DNA of 64,000 nucleotides from Chiua virens (taxonomy: Eukaryota > Basidiomycota > Agaricomycetes > Boletales > Boletaceae). Location of the stretch: contig JAHNUO010000010.1 of the NCBI GenBank assembly GCA_019787685.1, positions 1,674,001-1,738,000 on the forward strand, written 5' to 3'. Below are positions 23,564 through 35,000 of this stretch, in pieces. The translations under genes and the position numbers were made by a program. Numbering within the stretch: the stretch's first letter is position 1; each line of letters starts with the position of its first letter. A model generated the notes under the pieces. It saw only the letters and a program-made list of their open reading frames with translations, searched no databases and was not told the origin of the DNA.

Positions 23564-26037
23564 ATGCTATCGCTGTTCGCCTTCATTACGCTTGGAGTTG
23601 GGTCCACAGTTGCCATCCCTTCACCACAGAGCATCGGGTCTGATCTGTCCTTGTTGTTTCAAAATGACCTGAACTGTGAGCATGTCAACATTTACCTATG
23701 AGCAAAATTTTATTCCGAATTTCAAGGGCCGACTGCAGAGGATCATAATGGCATCGTCTTGCTCAGCAAATCTGTCACTAATTCTGGTGCAGTTGCGTCT
23801 TGTAACCAACTATACGAAACGCTACTTCCCACAAATGGCACTTACTTCCAGTCTGACATAACTGATCTCCTTCATTATCTTGCGCTTGAAGCTAATCATC
23901 CGGATCAGAGTTACTGGGTACAGTCAGCCTTGTCCACGGAATGCACAGCGATCTCTCTGAGTGGTATGCAGATCGTGAGCTGCACGGAGGAACTTCCCGT
24001 ATTTTGTTCACAAAGCGCACCTTACCGCCCCAATACGGACACCGACATGAGCTCGAAATACCAGGTCGAGGTTCCTTCCGGGAATAATACTTTTTTAGGG
24101 TGCGTAACCGGTCCACGATTATTTTGACGTTTGTGAAGGTAGTTTAACTTACCTCACCAGAACCCGTGATCATTTGTCTTTTCGTTTCATCGGCATTCCA
24201 TATGCAGACCCTTTCGAGCGCTGGACGTATTCCAATGTATACAGCAGTGCAGGAAATATCACCGCCCTCGCATACGGTTCTCCTTGCACTCAGATTGGTT
24301 ACGGGTCCGAAGACTGTCTCTATTTGAATATCTACACTCCATACCTCCCGCAGGACGCCGCTGCTGTTTCGACGAGTTTAAAACCAGTCATGTTTTGGAT
24401 TCATGGTGGCGCATTCACAAGTGGTGAAGGTACCGATGGTATTTTCGACGGAGGGAATTTGGCCAGTCGGGGTGATGTGGTGGTGGTTACCATAAACTAC
24501 CGGTAAGCGAATAGATCGACAATTGATTCATTGATTCGCTCACACTTTTAGGCTGAGCACGCTCGGTTTTTTGGCTTTAAAAGACGGCGTGACAAGCGGA
24601 AATTATGGAATTGCCGATCAAGTATGGTGCTTCATTTTTGTCTTTCCATTTTTCTTATGGACGTCACCCAGATTACTGCTCTTCGTTGGGTCCAAAGGCA
24701 TATTTCAGACTTCGGAGGTGACCCTGGTCGTGTCACGATCTTTGGTCAGTCCGCAGGAGCCGGGTCAGTTCGTGCTCTTCTTTCTGCGGAGCCCGCTTTC
24801 GGCCTATTCGCCGGCGCAATTGCCCAGAGCAACCTTGATGGATTTGGTTATGCGAGCACATACTCAAATTACTACACCATCGACGAGGAGTACAATGTTG
24901 CTACCTATCCACTCATCGAATACGTAGGTTGTGCAAACGCAACGAATGTCTTAACCTGCTTGCGTAATGTGTCCGCGGATACTCTGGTTATAGCCCCTAC
25001 CGCACCTAGGTGGGTAAAGAGTGGAACCAGATTTAGTGTTCTCATCCTGGATCTTAGATATGTCGTCGTGGATGGAACATACATTACAATCGACCAGCTT
25101 GAGCTCAGTGGCGTCGGTCGCACTGCACCTGCCCATGTAGTCTTCGGATGGATGAGAGACGATGGATTCAATTTCCAGGGCGCATGGCCTGCAGAGAACG
25201 AAACAGAAGTGGAACGGTCATGGCAATTGGGTTAGCCTCACCTGCTAGGAGATCTTCCCCATCTAATCTTGTCTCGGTTACAGTATCAATCAAAACCTTA
25301 CCGACATGATCATCGCTTCTGGTCTGTTCGAGATTCCATATAATTCCAATCCAAACGCAACCTGGAACCTGGCGAATGCCACCAGCCGTATTGCAACGGA
25401 TGGTGAATTCCGGTGTGTAATAGAAACTGCTTTTGTGCTTCCTTTACTCACGTCAGTGTTTTTTTGTGTGCATATAGCTGTCTGGACCAAGCTACGGTCG
25501 TAGCTGCAGCCAAGAACAATGTCTTCCTTTCTGTATATGCCTACGAGTTCGACAGAAGCTATATGGGATACATGCCGCATCCGGACACCTGTATTCCGCT
25601 CGCGACAGAGGAATATCCTCATGGAGATCCCAGTCTTCCATACTTCCGGTAAGCCAGCTTTACACGGTGGAACACATGACATTGATGTGGGATAACTACA
25701 GCTGCCATTCTGGAGAACTGTATTACATGTTCGCAAACCTCGGCCAATCCGCGTTACCGTTCCGTGACTGGAACGACCTCGTGCTCTCACAAGTGGTTGC
25801 CGATTCTTGGACAGCGTTTGCAAGAACCTACGATCCCAACCCGTCGCCTGCCTACCTCGCGGCGAGAGGGGTATACCAACACTACCACCGCGCTTGCACA
25901 GTACGGCCTCTGGGAACGTGTTACGCCCGAGGCTCTGACACCGCTGCGCATCCTCGATGTTCCGCTTTCCAACTCGGCTTACAGGGAAGAAGCAGCAGTG
26001 TGATGTTCTGGGATACCCTCTGACATATTATGGGTAG
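23564..26037 (+). CDS. secreted type-B carboxylesterase/lipase, C-terminal frame disturbed
   Basis: Alpha/beta-hydrolase fold esterase, probably extracellular. The ATG at 23564 starts the signal peptide [17 protein letters not shown]. Exons carry [13 protein letters not shown], the Cys-bounded [19 protein letters not shown], the oxyanion hole [20 protein letters not shown] and GNYGIADQ, the nucleophile elbow [10 protein letters not shown] (near 24753), an acid-residue region [13 protein letters not shown], and a His region [14 protein letters not shown] (near 25705). Introns are short GT-AG. In the last exon the family-like reading moves twice by one base: at the GGGG run 25868-25871 (from SPAYLAARG to [15 protein letters not shown]) and near 25993-26000 (to [13 protein letters not shown], stop TAG 26035-26037). 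Read strictly, the frame after the first shift ends at 26021-26023. The catalytic residues lie upstream of both breaks. This could be sequencing indels or early decay. Confidence 0.83.
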
Positions 26038-26204
26038 GGTAGGTAATTTCGTGGTAAGAATTGGTCATGGTAGTAGGGCATAATGCTATGTGTTGCAGAG
26101 CATGTAGTAGCTAGGGCTCCTTACGTTCGTCATTATATTTCGCTGTAACTGAGAGCGTGGGAAAACGTGGTTTTGGTACCAACTCGGTCGCATATCGTAT
26201 TTCG

Positions 26205-27620
26205 ATGGATCCCTTCGAAGTACGCATGCAGTTCCTTGGTCTCATACGTAAACTAAACGCGTGCGTCCTGTTCTTTTGTCACCTTGCTGTTTCCCGCGTT
26301 TTACTGACATGATTCTCGCTTTATGCTATCCATTTTCTGGGTAACTTTTCAGTTTACGATTTCACCGTACTGGTCCCATAGGTCGCAACAGTCGATTCAA
26401 AAAGTGGTTGGATATGCCCTCAAGTATTTCTCGCGATGTGGGGAGGACTTGTGGGAGTGTATCATAGAAGAGTGTCAAAAGGTAGCATTCATTTCCCCTC
26501 CGTGTTCATCGTGTCACAGGCGCTGGGCATGGCGTGCCAGTCGAGGATGGGTCGGGTTCCACGGGGCGGCTTCCCTGTAGATCTCCTTCCGTGAACGGTT
26601 TCACTGATTGGACACTGCTCTACCTTTCTTCACCAGGGTTCAATTAACCATCGGATCAATATCCTTTATTTCCTCGACTCCCTCTGTGAATCATCCTTGC
26701 TCGCCAAGGCACACCAACCTCCCCATGCGGAGTCGTCTTCGTATGTCTCCACCCTGCATCCAGTGTCATCTATTTTTTATTAGTGGGTTTACTGAAATCT
26801 CGTTCCCAGACGCACCAAGCAAGTGAACGCCACGTTGTATGTCGACTATGTCTCTCGCGATCTCCGCCAAATCGTCGAATGTGTCGTCCCTGTTGGACGC
26901 CAGGGTCTTCCTAACCTGACGAATACGAAACAGGCGCGACCTCTCTCGCACTCTTTCGAGACTCACATACTAACTACGAATGTCAGATTCTTGAAAACTG
27001 GCGCACGAAACGGATAATTGAGCCTCAACGCGTCGATGAGGCGATGCAAGTTCTGTCTTCTCGGCAAACCCAAGCTACCGAGGCGTCGAGCACCTCTGCA
27101 TCCACCCCTCAGCCTCCACCCTCGCGCGGGCCCAGTTCTGGAAACTGACACCCTCCTCTCGCGCGGAGAGATCTTCAAGCGGATCGAAGAGGATCGGGAA
27201 CGACACAAACGACTTCGAGAACGCCGCTGGGTTCAAGTACAGACCCAGATGGTGTCTCATGGCCCTTCTGCACATCACGCGCATGTCCATGCATCTCCTT
27301 CCGCTACAGGATCGGGTCCAGGTTCAGGTTCAGGTTCTGTCGGGTATACCGCCTACGCGCTAGCGAGTTTTCTCCCGCTGAGCGAAGGTGAAAATGCGGA
27401 ATTGGCTCTGGATATCGAGTTCGAGAACGAGTGGGAGGCCACGAGTGATTGGAATGAGGATGATATCGAGGCAGTAATGGAGGAGCGAGAGTTGTGTTAT
27501 CCGCATTTGAGGCGACGAAGCGACGAGGACACACCTGGGTCAGGACAAGCTGCGGAAGTTAGGGTGTTAGAGGTGTTAGAGGATGGAGAGGGCGGAGAGG
27601 AGCCGATGGATCTGTCGTAG
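26205..27620 (+). CDS. ctk3: CTD kinase subunit gamma (Ctk3-like)
   Basis: Non-catalytic subunit of the CTDK-I complex, which phosphorylates Ser2 of the RNA polymerase II tail; the N-terminus is a CID-like helical domain. Exon 1 starts at ATG 26205 (MDPFEVRMQFLGLIRKLNA). It joins at 26380 to give SQQSIQKVVGYALKYFSRCG and WECIIEECQK. The next exons give INILYFLDSLCESSLLAK and YVDYVSRDLRQIVECVVPVG, then ILENWRTKRIIEPQRVDEAM (from 26987). The C-terminal block IFKRIEEDRERHKRLRERRW and EWEATSDWNEDDIEA is in a different frame, ending at TAG 27618-27620. Two oddities: the intron 26933-26986 begins with GC instead of GT although it has a perfect TACTAAC branch site, and the frame must shift by one between about 27060 and 27160. 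It starts only 167 bp after the esterase, in the same direction. Confidence 0.8.
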
Positions 27621-28014
27621 AGATGGATGACGAGGTATGTCGATGCAATTGGACGCCATCCATTCATGACAAGTTGTGAAAACTCGAAAACGATACAGCC
27701 ATCGGCGTCTGTGCCCCGCAGGTCACGTTCACCCTCACCATTGGGCCATTATCAACCCTGACTCCTTGACAATTCCTCTCTGCTTTGTCTGTCAGAACTA
27801 CGTTTCAGACAGATCGACATCCCAAGCATGCCCGAGTGCGAACTAGGGTGCCAGTGCGAAGTTCATCTTCTCGTCAAACATGGCGGCTGGTGAATGATTG
27901 TTTCGAATCGGATCTCAATTTTGATGCAAGCTCTGTTCAGTGTCTCGCCAGTGTATCAATAAGTACCGATGTCAGTGACTCGGAAAGCATTGTTGTAATT
28001 ACAACACGTTGAAT
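27621..28014. other. convergent intergenic region
   Basis: About 390 bp lie between the 3' ends of ctk3 (+) and the HNH pseudogene (-). A 75-codon open frame at 27785-28012 has no recognisable features. Confidence 0.35.
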
Positions 28015-28792
28015 TCATCCAATTGTGCCGTAGCCATCATGGGCACTCGTTTGCACCTGTGATTGCCAACCCCAAACTTTCTCCAATTGAGCCCGCTCCT
28101 TCTCCAGTCTTCTCTCCTCGGCCTCCCTCAAATATTCCTTTACACTCTCTGGCGGCATTATGACAAACGGCAACATCAAGAGCTCGATGCGGTCACGCTC
28201 AGGATTATCTAGCCTTGCGAGGTGCCTAGCAGCATGCTCAGTACGTTCGCGATCTTGCTCATGCACGCTCTTCTTCTGGCTAGATTGCTCTTTGAACGCC
28301 TCAGAAGTTCGTTCTGGCATCCTCGTTCTCTCAGGGTAAAAACGGGACTGCCACCTCTCATAACTATCCTGCAGGGTCCGAGTGCCGAAATTGAGAAATA
28401 TGGCAATACTATAGATGGCGCCGAGAAGGATATCTGGGGGCCAACTAGCAGTATCACCAGCAGGCATTCTGACCCGAGCTTCTGAAGAAAGCGTCGGATG
28501 ACCGAAATATTCTGTGACGAGGGGTGTAGGCTGAGGTCCGTGTTGGTCATAACGAAATTAGGGGTCTAATCATCAGAGCCCAATATCAGATACCAAACAA
28601 AGATGAAGTCATCTACGTACGATTAAGAATGCAACTTCTCTCCCAAAGTGAGGACGAGTAATCCGGTTCAAGAGCACACCGTTTCGGATGTCATCAATTT
28701 GAGTCACTATATCATTTTCCGTATGGCTCCGATGGCGAGTATATTCTTCAATGTACTGCATACAGTGAGTAGAAAATCAAGAACAAGACTGA

Positions 28793-29207
28793 TGTAAGGA
28801 TTGCTACGCATCCGGCTACAGATCTGGTCCGAGCGACCACTGCCTTTTCATTTTATTTGTCAGCGTTATTCAGCACTATTCAGTCGTTTCTAAGCTCTCT
28901 GTTTACCATACACTTCATAGCCTTTTCACTTTCGTATATAAGCCTCCTTGTACGTTCGTCTCAAATATCAATAATAATCAGTCTAAGAGTCCAATCCCGA
29001 TCGTTTCAGCTCAATCCGAAGTATTCCGACATTCCGCACGCCTTCCGAGTCTCCCGATTCCGCACGTTCTCCAACTCTCTCTATGCATGGACGCATTCAC
29101 TCTTTCTCGCACACTCAACAAACCATCTACCGGCTCAGTCACCTTCCCCTTTCGCACTCGCACTCGCCTTCCACGTTTCGCCAACACAAGCGGAGCGTGC
29201 CGCTACA
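28793..29207 (+). repeat. 5' LTR of the gypsy element
   Basis: 415 bp, TG...CA ends. It contains a TATA-like TATATAAG at 28935-28942 and a pyrimidine-rich stretch behind it, as expected for a U3/R boundary. It differs from the 3' LTR at 29031, 29073, 29084 and 29088, each time A or T where the 3' LTR has G or C in a CpG. Confidence 0.95.
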
Positions 29208-29212
29208 AACAT

Positions 29213-29230
29213 TGGAGCCCACCGCGAGGG
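29213..29230 (+). other. candidate primer binding site
   Basis: Five bases after the 5' LTR the sequence TGGAGCCCACCGCGAGGG begins with TGG, complementary to a tRNA CCA end. The tRNA species was not identified, so this is only a positional candidate. Confidence 0.35.
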
Positions 29231-29711
29231 GAAGTTTCTGATTTAGCCACATCCTCCCGCGCCTATTTCCACCATTCCACCTAAACCATCCCACAGCAAC
29301 GTGTCCGTTCCCGCTCATATCCCGAAGCACCCACTGCTTCCACCTGGTGTCCTAACGAGAGGAGCCACCCGACGAGCTGCGACCCAACCCACACAGCCAA
29401 ACACGCCGTTTTCCGCAGATCAGCCAGAAGAAGTTTTCGTGACCCCAGCCGAAGTATCTATAGATCGCATCCCATCACCTGTCGAATCCGAGTCCCCATC
29501 TGAATCGCTGTCCATCTCCGTATCACCCTTCACGTCGAGCATCCCATCCGCATCATCGATCTTTCAGCCTTTGCATGCCCGTTTTCAATTACGCACCCCA
29601 GCAGTTTTCCCGCAGCCGCCTCCACCTTCACCTGTACAGCCGCTGCCACCTGCTCTCGTACAACCACCACAGCCGTCCCTCACGCAACCGCCGCCAGCTC
29701 CATCCGCGATC

Positions 29712-32069
29712 ATGTCATCTCTTTCCACGGGCACCACGAATACCATCAATTTGAAGGGCATTAATGCAATGCCGTCGCCTATGTCTTCGAAAGCGCCGAC
29801 GTTTAATGGCGAAACATCCGAGCTGCTTGAGTTCTTCGAACTCTTTGAGGATTATGCGGACGCGAGTACCCTTTCCGATGCGGAAAAATGCAAGTTGGTT
29901 ATTCGCTACGTCGATAAGATGACCAAGCGTTTTTGGGTTACGCTTACAGGATACGAGAGTCATGACTACGTTGTATTCAAACAGAGCATTCTTGAGCAGT
30001 ACCCCGGCGCAGACAAAGGCATCAAATACACTCGTCGCGACCTTGAACTAGCCGTCGCCGCCCCTTCCAATGACGATATCTCCACCGAAACCGAGTTACA
30101 ACAATACTATCGCCGTTTCCGTCCCATTGCCGTCTGGCTTGTTGATCAGAAGAAGATCTCTGCCAATGAACGGGATCGCTATTTTTGGACTGGATTGCCG
30201 CTTTCTGTCCGCCGCGCTATCGACCGACGCCTCGAGTTGAAAGACTCACAGTATTCTCGTGATGAACCAACCCATTACGAGAAGGTGATGGAGGCTGGAC
30301 GTTTTGTCCTTTCCGATGACGCGTTTGACGCAGACCTCAATGACCCAATAGCCGCACGTATGAAGTCCCTGCGCGACGGACGAGGCAGCTCAGCTGATAA
30401 GAAGGATCAGTCACGAACAAGTCGAATTGCACAGATCAAAGACTCTGACGACGAATCAGATGATGAAAATAGTCGCAAGAAAGAAGCCCCTCGTGATATA
30501 CAGACCAAGCGAGTCATGTTCGATTCAAGCGCGATCTCCAAGGCGCATATCGATGAAGTTGAAGAGATCGGCCGTAAGTTACATACGCTCAACTTAGCAG
30601 ACGTCTCCTACTCGGCTCTCTACACTCGCCTCGCATGCCTCGCTCCAGCCGCGGCACAGGCCTGGGCTTCCCCATCTTCCCGTCAGTCACAGACCCCGCA
30701 CCAGAGTCGCCCGCAAAGCACCACCATCGCCAACTCCTCATGCTATATGTGTGGCGGAGGTCATTTTCTTCGTGATTGCATATGCGTACTCGAGTATATC
30801 CGAGCAGGCCGCGTCATCCGCAAAAACAGTTATCTCAACTTTCCCGATGGAGGACGTATCAAACGTCATGCGACAACCAATTTATTCAAGGACACAATTG
30901 ACGAGTACTATCAGAACCACGCAATCCCACCTGCTCGCACTCCATCCGAATTCGTCAGAGAATCCCCGCCGCATCTTCAGCAAGCCACTACGAATATGTT
31001 TGTTGCACCAGAACCGTCTGCGGTTCTCTTCGAATGCAACCGCGTCGAAGATGCTATCACAGACACCCGAGCATCCATCGAGGAAGTACCTGATGAGGAG
31101 GATGCTGATGTTTTAGCCCTCACGAGATCCAAGGCACGCGTGGCTGCTCGCACTGATACAGAGATCCCACCTCCGGAACCCACTCGCTCAGCTAAACAAA
31201 CACCAGAGACACCCGAACCGCCCATTTCCATACCTGCACAATCCGTACCAGCGTCCAGAGACTCTGCACCACTCAAGCATGTTCCGGCGTATACGTATGA
31301 ATCGAAAGCTGCATCCCCTGACGCTGCCAAACGGGTCTACGAATTACTTCTTCATACGACGATTCCGAACCTTTCCGTCGCAGATTTATTAGCCATCAGC
31401 CCCGACTTACGAAAGGAAGCAGTCGAATATTGCAAAACGCATCGGATTCCCAGTCCGTTGACGACCGCAGTCACTACCTTGCCGCCAGTCCAGATCGAGC
31501 ATGCCACACCCCTTCGCGAAATCAAAGTTGTCTTAAATGGGAAAATTGACGAGCTTGCGCTACTTGATGAAGGATCCGAAATCGTAGTCATCCGCCAGGA
31601 CGTTTGGGAGCATCTCGGAACACCAATCTCGAATCACACAGGAATGACAATGCAAACGGCGAATGGCGACTCGCAACCAATGATGGGATGTATCGAGATG
31701 CTGGAAATTACAGTTGACGGTCTCAAGACTTGGGCTCACGCGTATGTCGTCCCAAATGCCCCATATCGTCTCCTTCTCGGCCGCCCATGGCAGCGCCTCG
31801 TCCGCCTCCAGAAACACAAAACCACATGCGACGTTAGCATTACCATTGCAGATCCGCTCGACCCATCCAATGTCCGGATGATCCCTACGCATGCACGACC
31901 ATTCCCTCACAAGCCGCACAGTGCACATGCATTAGCACTAACCCAGACCGAATGGCAGGGAGCGATCTCGTCGCTTTCCATGTCCTCGCTCGCAGAATAC
32001 CAGCTTCAACAGACCTTCGACATAGATCCAATCCGCCATGTGCTCGCATACAAGAAAGTTGCAAACTGA
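29712..32069 (+). CDS. gypsy gag-protease region, ends at TGA
   Basis: The frame is open from 29247, but the first ATG is at 29712 (MSSLSTGTTNTINLKG); the open codons before it encode a Pro/Ser-rich stretch without an ATG. Gag has the retrotransposon-gag helical region (FNGETSELLEFFELFEDY, RFWVTLTGYES), then a zinc knuckle CYMCGGGHFLRDC near 30745, which is one residue short of the usual CX2CX4HX4C spacing. An aspartic-protease-like domain follows (ELALLDEGSEIVVIRQDVW near 31550-31610, then YRLLLGRPWQRLV), with D-E-G in the active loop instead of D-S/T-G. The frame stops at TGA 32067-32069 and would continue directly into pol in the same frame. In the old copy this codon is CAA (59899-59901), so the stop looks secondary. 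Confidence 0.85.
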   Translation: MSSLSTGTTNTINLKGINAMPSPMSSKAPTFNGETSELLEFFELFEDYADASTLSDAEKCKLVIRYVDKMTKRFWVTLTGYESHDYVVFKQSILEQYPGADKGIKYTRRDLELAVAAPSNDDISTETELQQYYRRFRPIAVWLVDQKKISANERDRYFWTGLPLSVRRAIDRRLELKDSQYSRDEPTHYEKVMEAGRFVLSDDAFDADLNDPIAARMKSLRDGRGSSADKKDQSRTSRIAQIKDSDDESDDENSRKKEAPRDIQTKRVMFDSSAISKAHIDEVEEIGRKLHTLNLADVSYSALYTRLACLAPAAAQAWASPSSRQSQTPHQSRPQSTTIANSSCYMCGGGHFLRDCICVLEYIRAGRVIRKNSYLNFPDGGRIKRHATTNLFKDTIDEYYQNHAIPPARTPSEFVRESPPHLQQATTNMFVAPEPSAVLFECNRVEDAITDTRASIEEVPDEEDADVLALTRSKARVAARTDTEIPPPEPTRSAKQTPETPEPPISIPAQSVPASRDSAPLKHVPAYTYESKAASPDAAKRVYELLLHTTIPNLSVADLLAISPDLRKEAVEYCKTHRIPSPLTTAVTTLPPVQIEHATPLREIKVVLNGKIDELALLDEGSEIVVIRQDVWEHLGTPISNHTGMTMQTANGDSQPMMGCIEMLEITVDGLKTWAHAYVVPNAPYRLLLGRPWQRLVRLQKHKTTCDVSITIADPLDPSNVRMIPTHARPFPHKPHSAHALALTQTEWQGAISSLSMSSLAEYQLQQTFDIDPIRHVLAYKKVAN

Positions 32070-32090
32070 GTCAAGCCAGTTGCTACCACC

Positions 32091-35000
32091 ATGCCCCACC
32101 ATGCTCGTATTGTCCGTTGTTTTCCAGAAGACCCACTCGACTCACTTCCACATCTATCCCCTAATCCACCACCATTCTCACCCGGAAAGCGCATCACACA
32201 CGAACGGATGACTGATCTCGGAATCTTCTCCAACAAATTCTTACTACCGGAGGAACAGAAACTCGCCGCGCACGTTTTACAAAACAATGAATTGGGTCTC
32301 GCATGGGATGAAACCGAGAAAGGACGCTTCCGTGACGACTATTTCCCACCCGTAGTCATCCCAATCATCGAGCACACGCCATGGGTCCAACGTCAGCCAC
32401 CAATCCCACCCGGAATCCGTGACGAAGTCATCCAGCTCATTAAATCAAAGATCGCATCCGGAGTCTATGAGCCTTCAAACAGCTCGTACCAGTCGAAATG
32501 GTTTTGTGTCGCGAAGAAGAACGGATCTGTCCGCATTGTTCACAACCTACAGCCGCTCAATGCTGTCACTGTTAAAGACGCCGCCACTCTCCCATACGTC
32601 GAGATGTTTGCCGAGCAATCTGCAGGCCGCGCAATCTACACCATGATGGATTTATTCGTCGGATTCGACCACCGTGCTCTTGCTGAAGATTCCCGTGACC
32701 TCACGACATTCCAGACACCTCTCGGGACCTTCCGTCTCACATCGCTTCCTATGGGATGGACGGATTCACCTGCCGTTTTCCAGAACGATGTTGCATTCAT
32801 TCTCCAAGCCGAAATCGACATTGCCCCGAATTTCCAAGATGATATCAATGTTCTCGGCCCGCGTACACGCTATGAACTTCCTGATGGTACCTACGAAACC
32901 ATAGCCGACAACCCAGGTATCCGCCGCTTCATATGGGAGCATTGTGTTGATGTCAACCGTGTTTTACATCGTTTGAAGCACGCTGGAGCTACTGTATCCG
33001 CGAAGAAGCTTTTTCTTTGCCAACCCGAAGTCATTGTCGTTGGACAGTCCTGCAATTACAATGGGCGTGTCCCAGACCAGTCGAAAGTCGCGAAAATCAC
33101 AAAATGGCCCAGCCCATGCCAGTCTCGCACAGAAGTCCGCGGATTCTTAGGGACAACAGGAACTGTCCGGAATTGGATCAAGGATTATGCGAAGATTGCT
33201 CGACCACTTGTCGACCTAACCCGCGATGCCATTCCCTTCACTTGGACTGATGAGCACCGGAATGCAATGAACCACCTCAAAGCTGCTGTAGTTAGCTCGC
33301 CCACAATCCGCCCGATCAATTACACCTCCGCATGCCCTGTCATCCTTGCCGTCGACTCATCCTGCATCGCAGTCGGATATATTCTCTACCAAGAAGATGA
33401 AAACCAAGCACGTTGTCCCTCTCGTTTCGGATCCATCACATGGAACGATCGCGAATCTCGCTACTCGCAGGCCAAAATCGAATTATACGGTCTATTTCGC
33501 ACACTCCGATCTGTTAAAGTCTGGATCATCGGCATCAAGAAACTCATTGTCGAAGTCGACGCGAAGTATATTAAAGGCATGCTGAACAATCCAGACATCC
33601 AGCCGAACGCCGCAATGAACCGCTGGATCGCGGGTATTCTCATGTTCGATTTCGAGCTCAAACATGTTCCCGCATCACGCCACCAAGGCCCAGATGGCCT
33701 TTCACGCCGAAGAAAAGGAGAAGATGAGGAGAACAACGAGGAAGAAGAAGAAGCAGAGGTTGAGGAATGGCTTGATGAAGCATTAGGATTAGGAATCTGG
33801 ATTTCAAAGGTGATCGAGGACGAAATTTTTCAGAATCCCCAGGGAGGAGGAGGACCACTAGTCCTCTCAGCGACGAACAGATCAGACGATGAAGACATTA
33901 CCCTACCGACGAGCGAAGGAATGAAGCAGCGTGATCGCGAACTCGAGGACATTTTTCAGTTTCTCTCCACTCTCTCGATCCCATCCAACATAGCAGACAA
34001 TCAACGCAGCCGTTTTATCAAACGCGCAACCGAGTTCTTCATATCCGCAGATCATCTCTGGTGCAAAGAATCCACCGGACGACATCAGAAAGTCTTATTC
34101 GGATTGGATCGCATTCGCTTTCTCAAGGAAACACATGACAAGCTCGGCCACAAGGGAATTTATGCTACCCGCCGCACCATCGCTGACCGCTTCTGGTGGC
34201 CATCACTTACAGCAGACGTTGCCTGGTACATCAAGACGTGTCATCAGTGCCAGATCTGCTCAGTCGAGAAGGTCGTCATTCCGCCTGTCGTCGCTACACC
34301 AGCACCACTCTTCCACAAAGCATACGTCGATTCCATGCACATGCCGACCGCACAGGGATACTCGTACATCGTCCAAGCTCGCTGCTCACTCACCGGATGG
34401 CCGGAATGGCGGAAACTCAAGAATGAGACCGCACGCACTGTCGGATCCTTTATATTTGAAGAAATTTTATGCAGATGGGGAGGTCTTGAGGAGATCGTCA
34501 CAGATAACGGAACCCCGTTTGTCGCCGCACTCAACTGGCTCGCCAAGAAGTATCATATCCACCACATTTGCATTTCCGCGTACAACTCAAAAGCAAACGG
34601 CATTGTTGAACGCTCGCACCGTACCATCCGTGACTCACTCGTCAAAGCATGTAATGGGGATATCACGCAATGGCCATCGCTCGCCCCGCACGTCTTTTGG
34701 GCCGATCACGTCACAACCCGCAAAGCAACCGGACACACACCGTACTACATGGCTCACGGCACCGAGCCGCTCCTTCCGTTTGACATCACCGAGGCCACGT
34801 TCCTCATTCCCCACATAACCAAGCGCGTCACGACCAACGAGCTCATTGCCGTCCACACTCGCCAGCTTGCGAAACGAGACGAAGACTTATCCGCGATCCA
34901 CGACCAGATCTTGCGCAGCCGCTTCTCATCCGTCGCTGACTTCAAACATCGCCTGGCGCATGCGATTCACGATCACGATTTCCGCCCCGGATCGCTCGTC

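Noticed and set aside
28222..28485. Plus-strand open frames across the HNH exons
   Set aside because: They are antisense shadows of the better supported minus-strand exons with recognisable motifs.
29247..29711. Upstream extension of gag with a Pro-rich N-terminus
   Set aside because: The frame is open but contains no ATG; 29301 would be a GTG start. I begin gag at ATG 29712 and mention the extension only.
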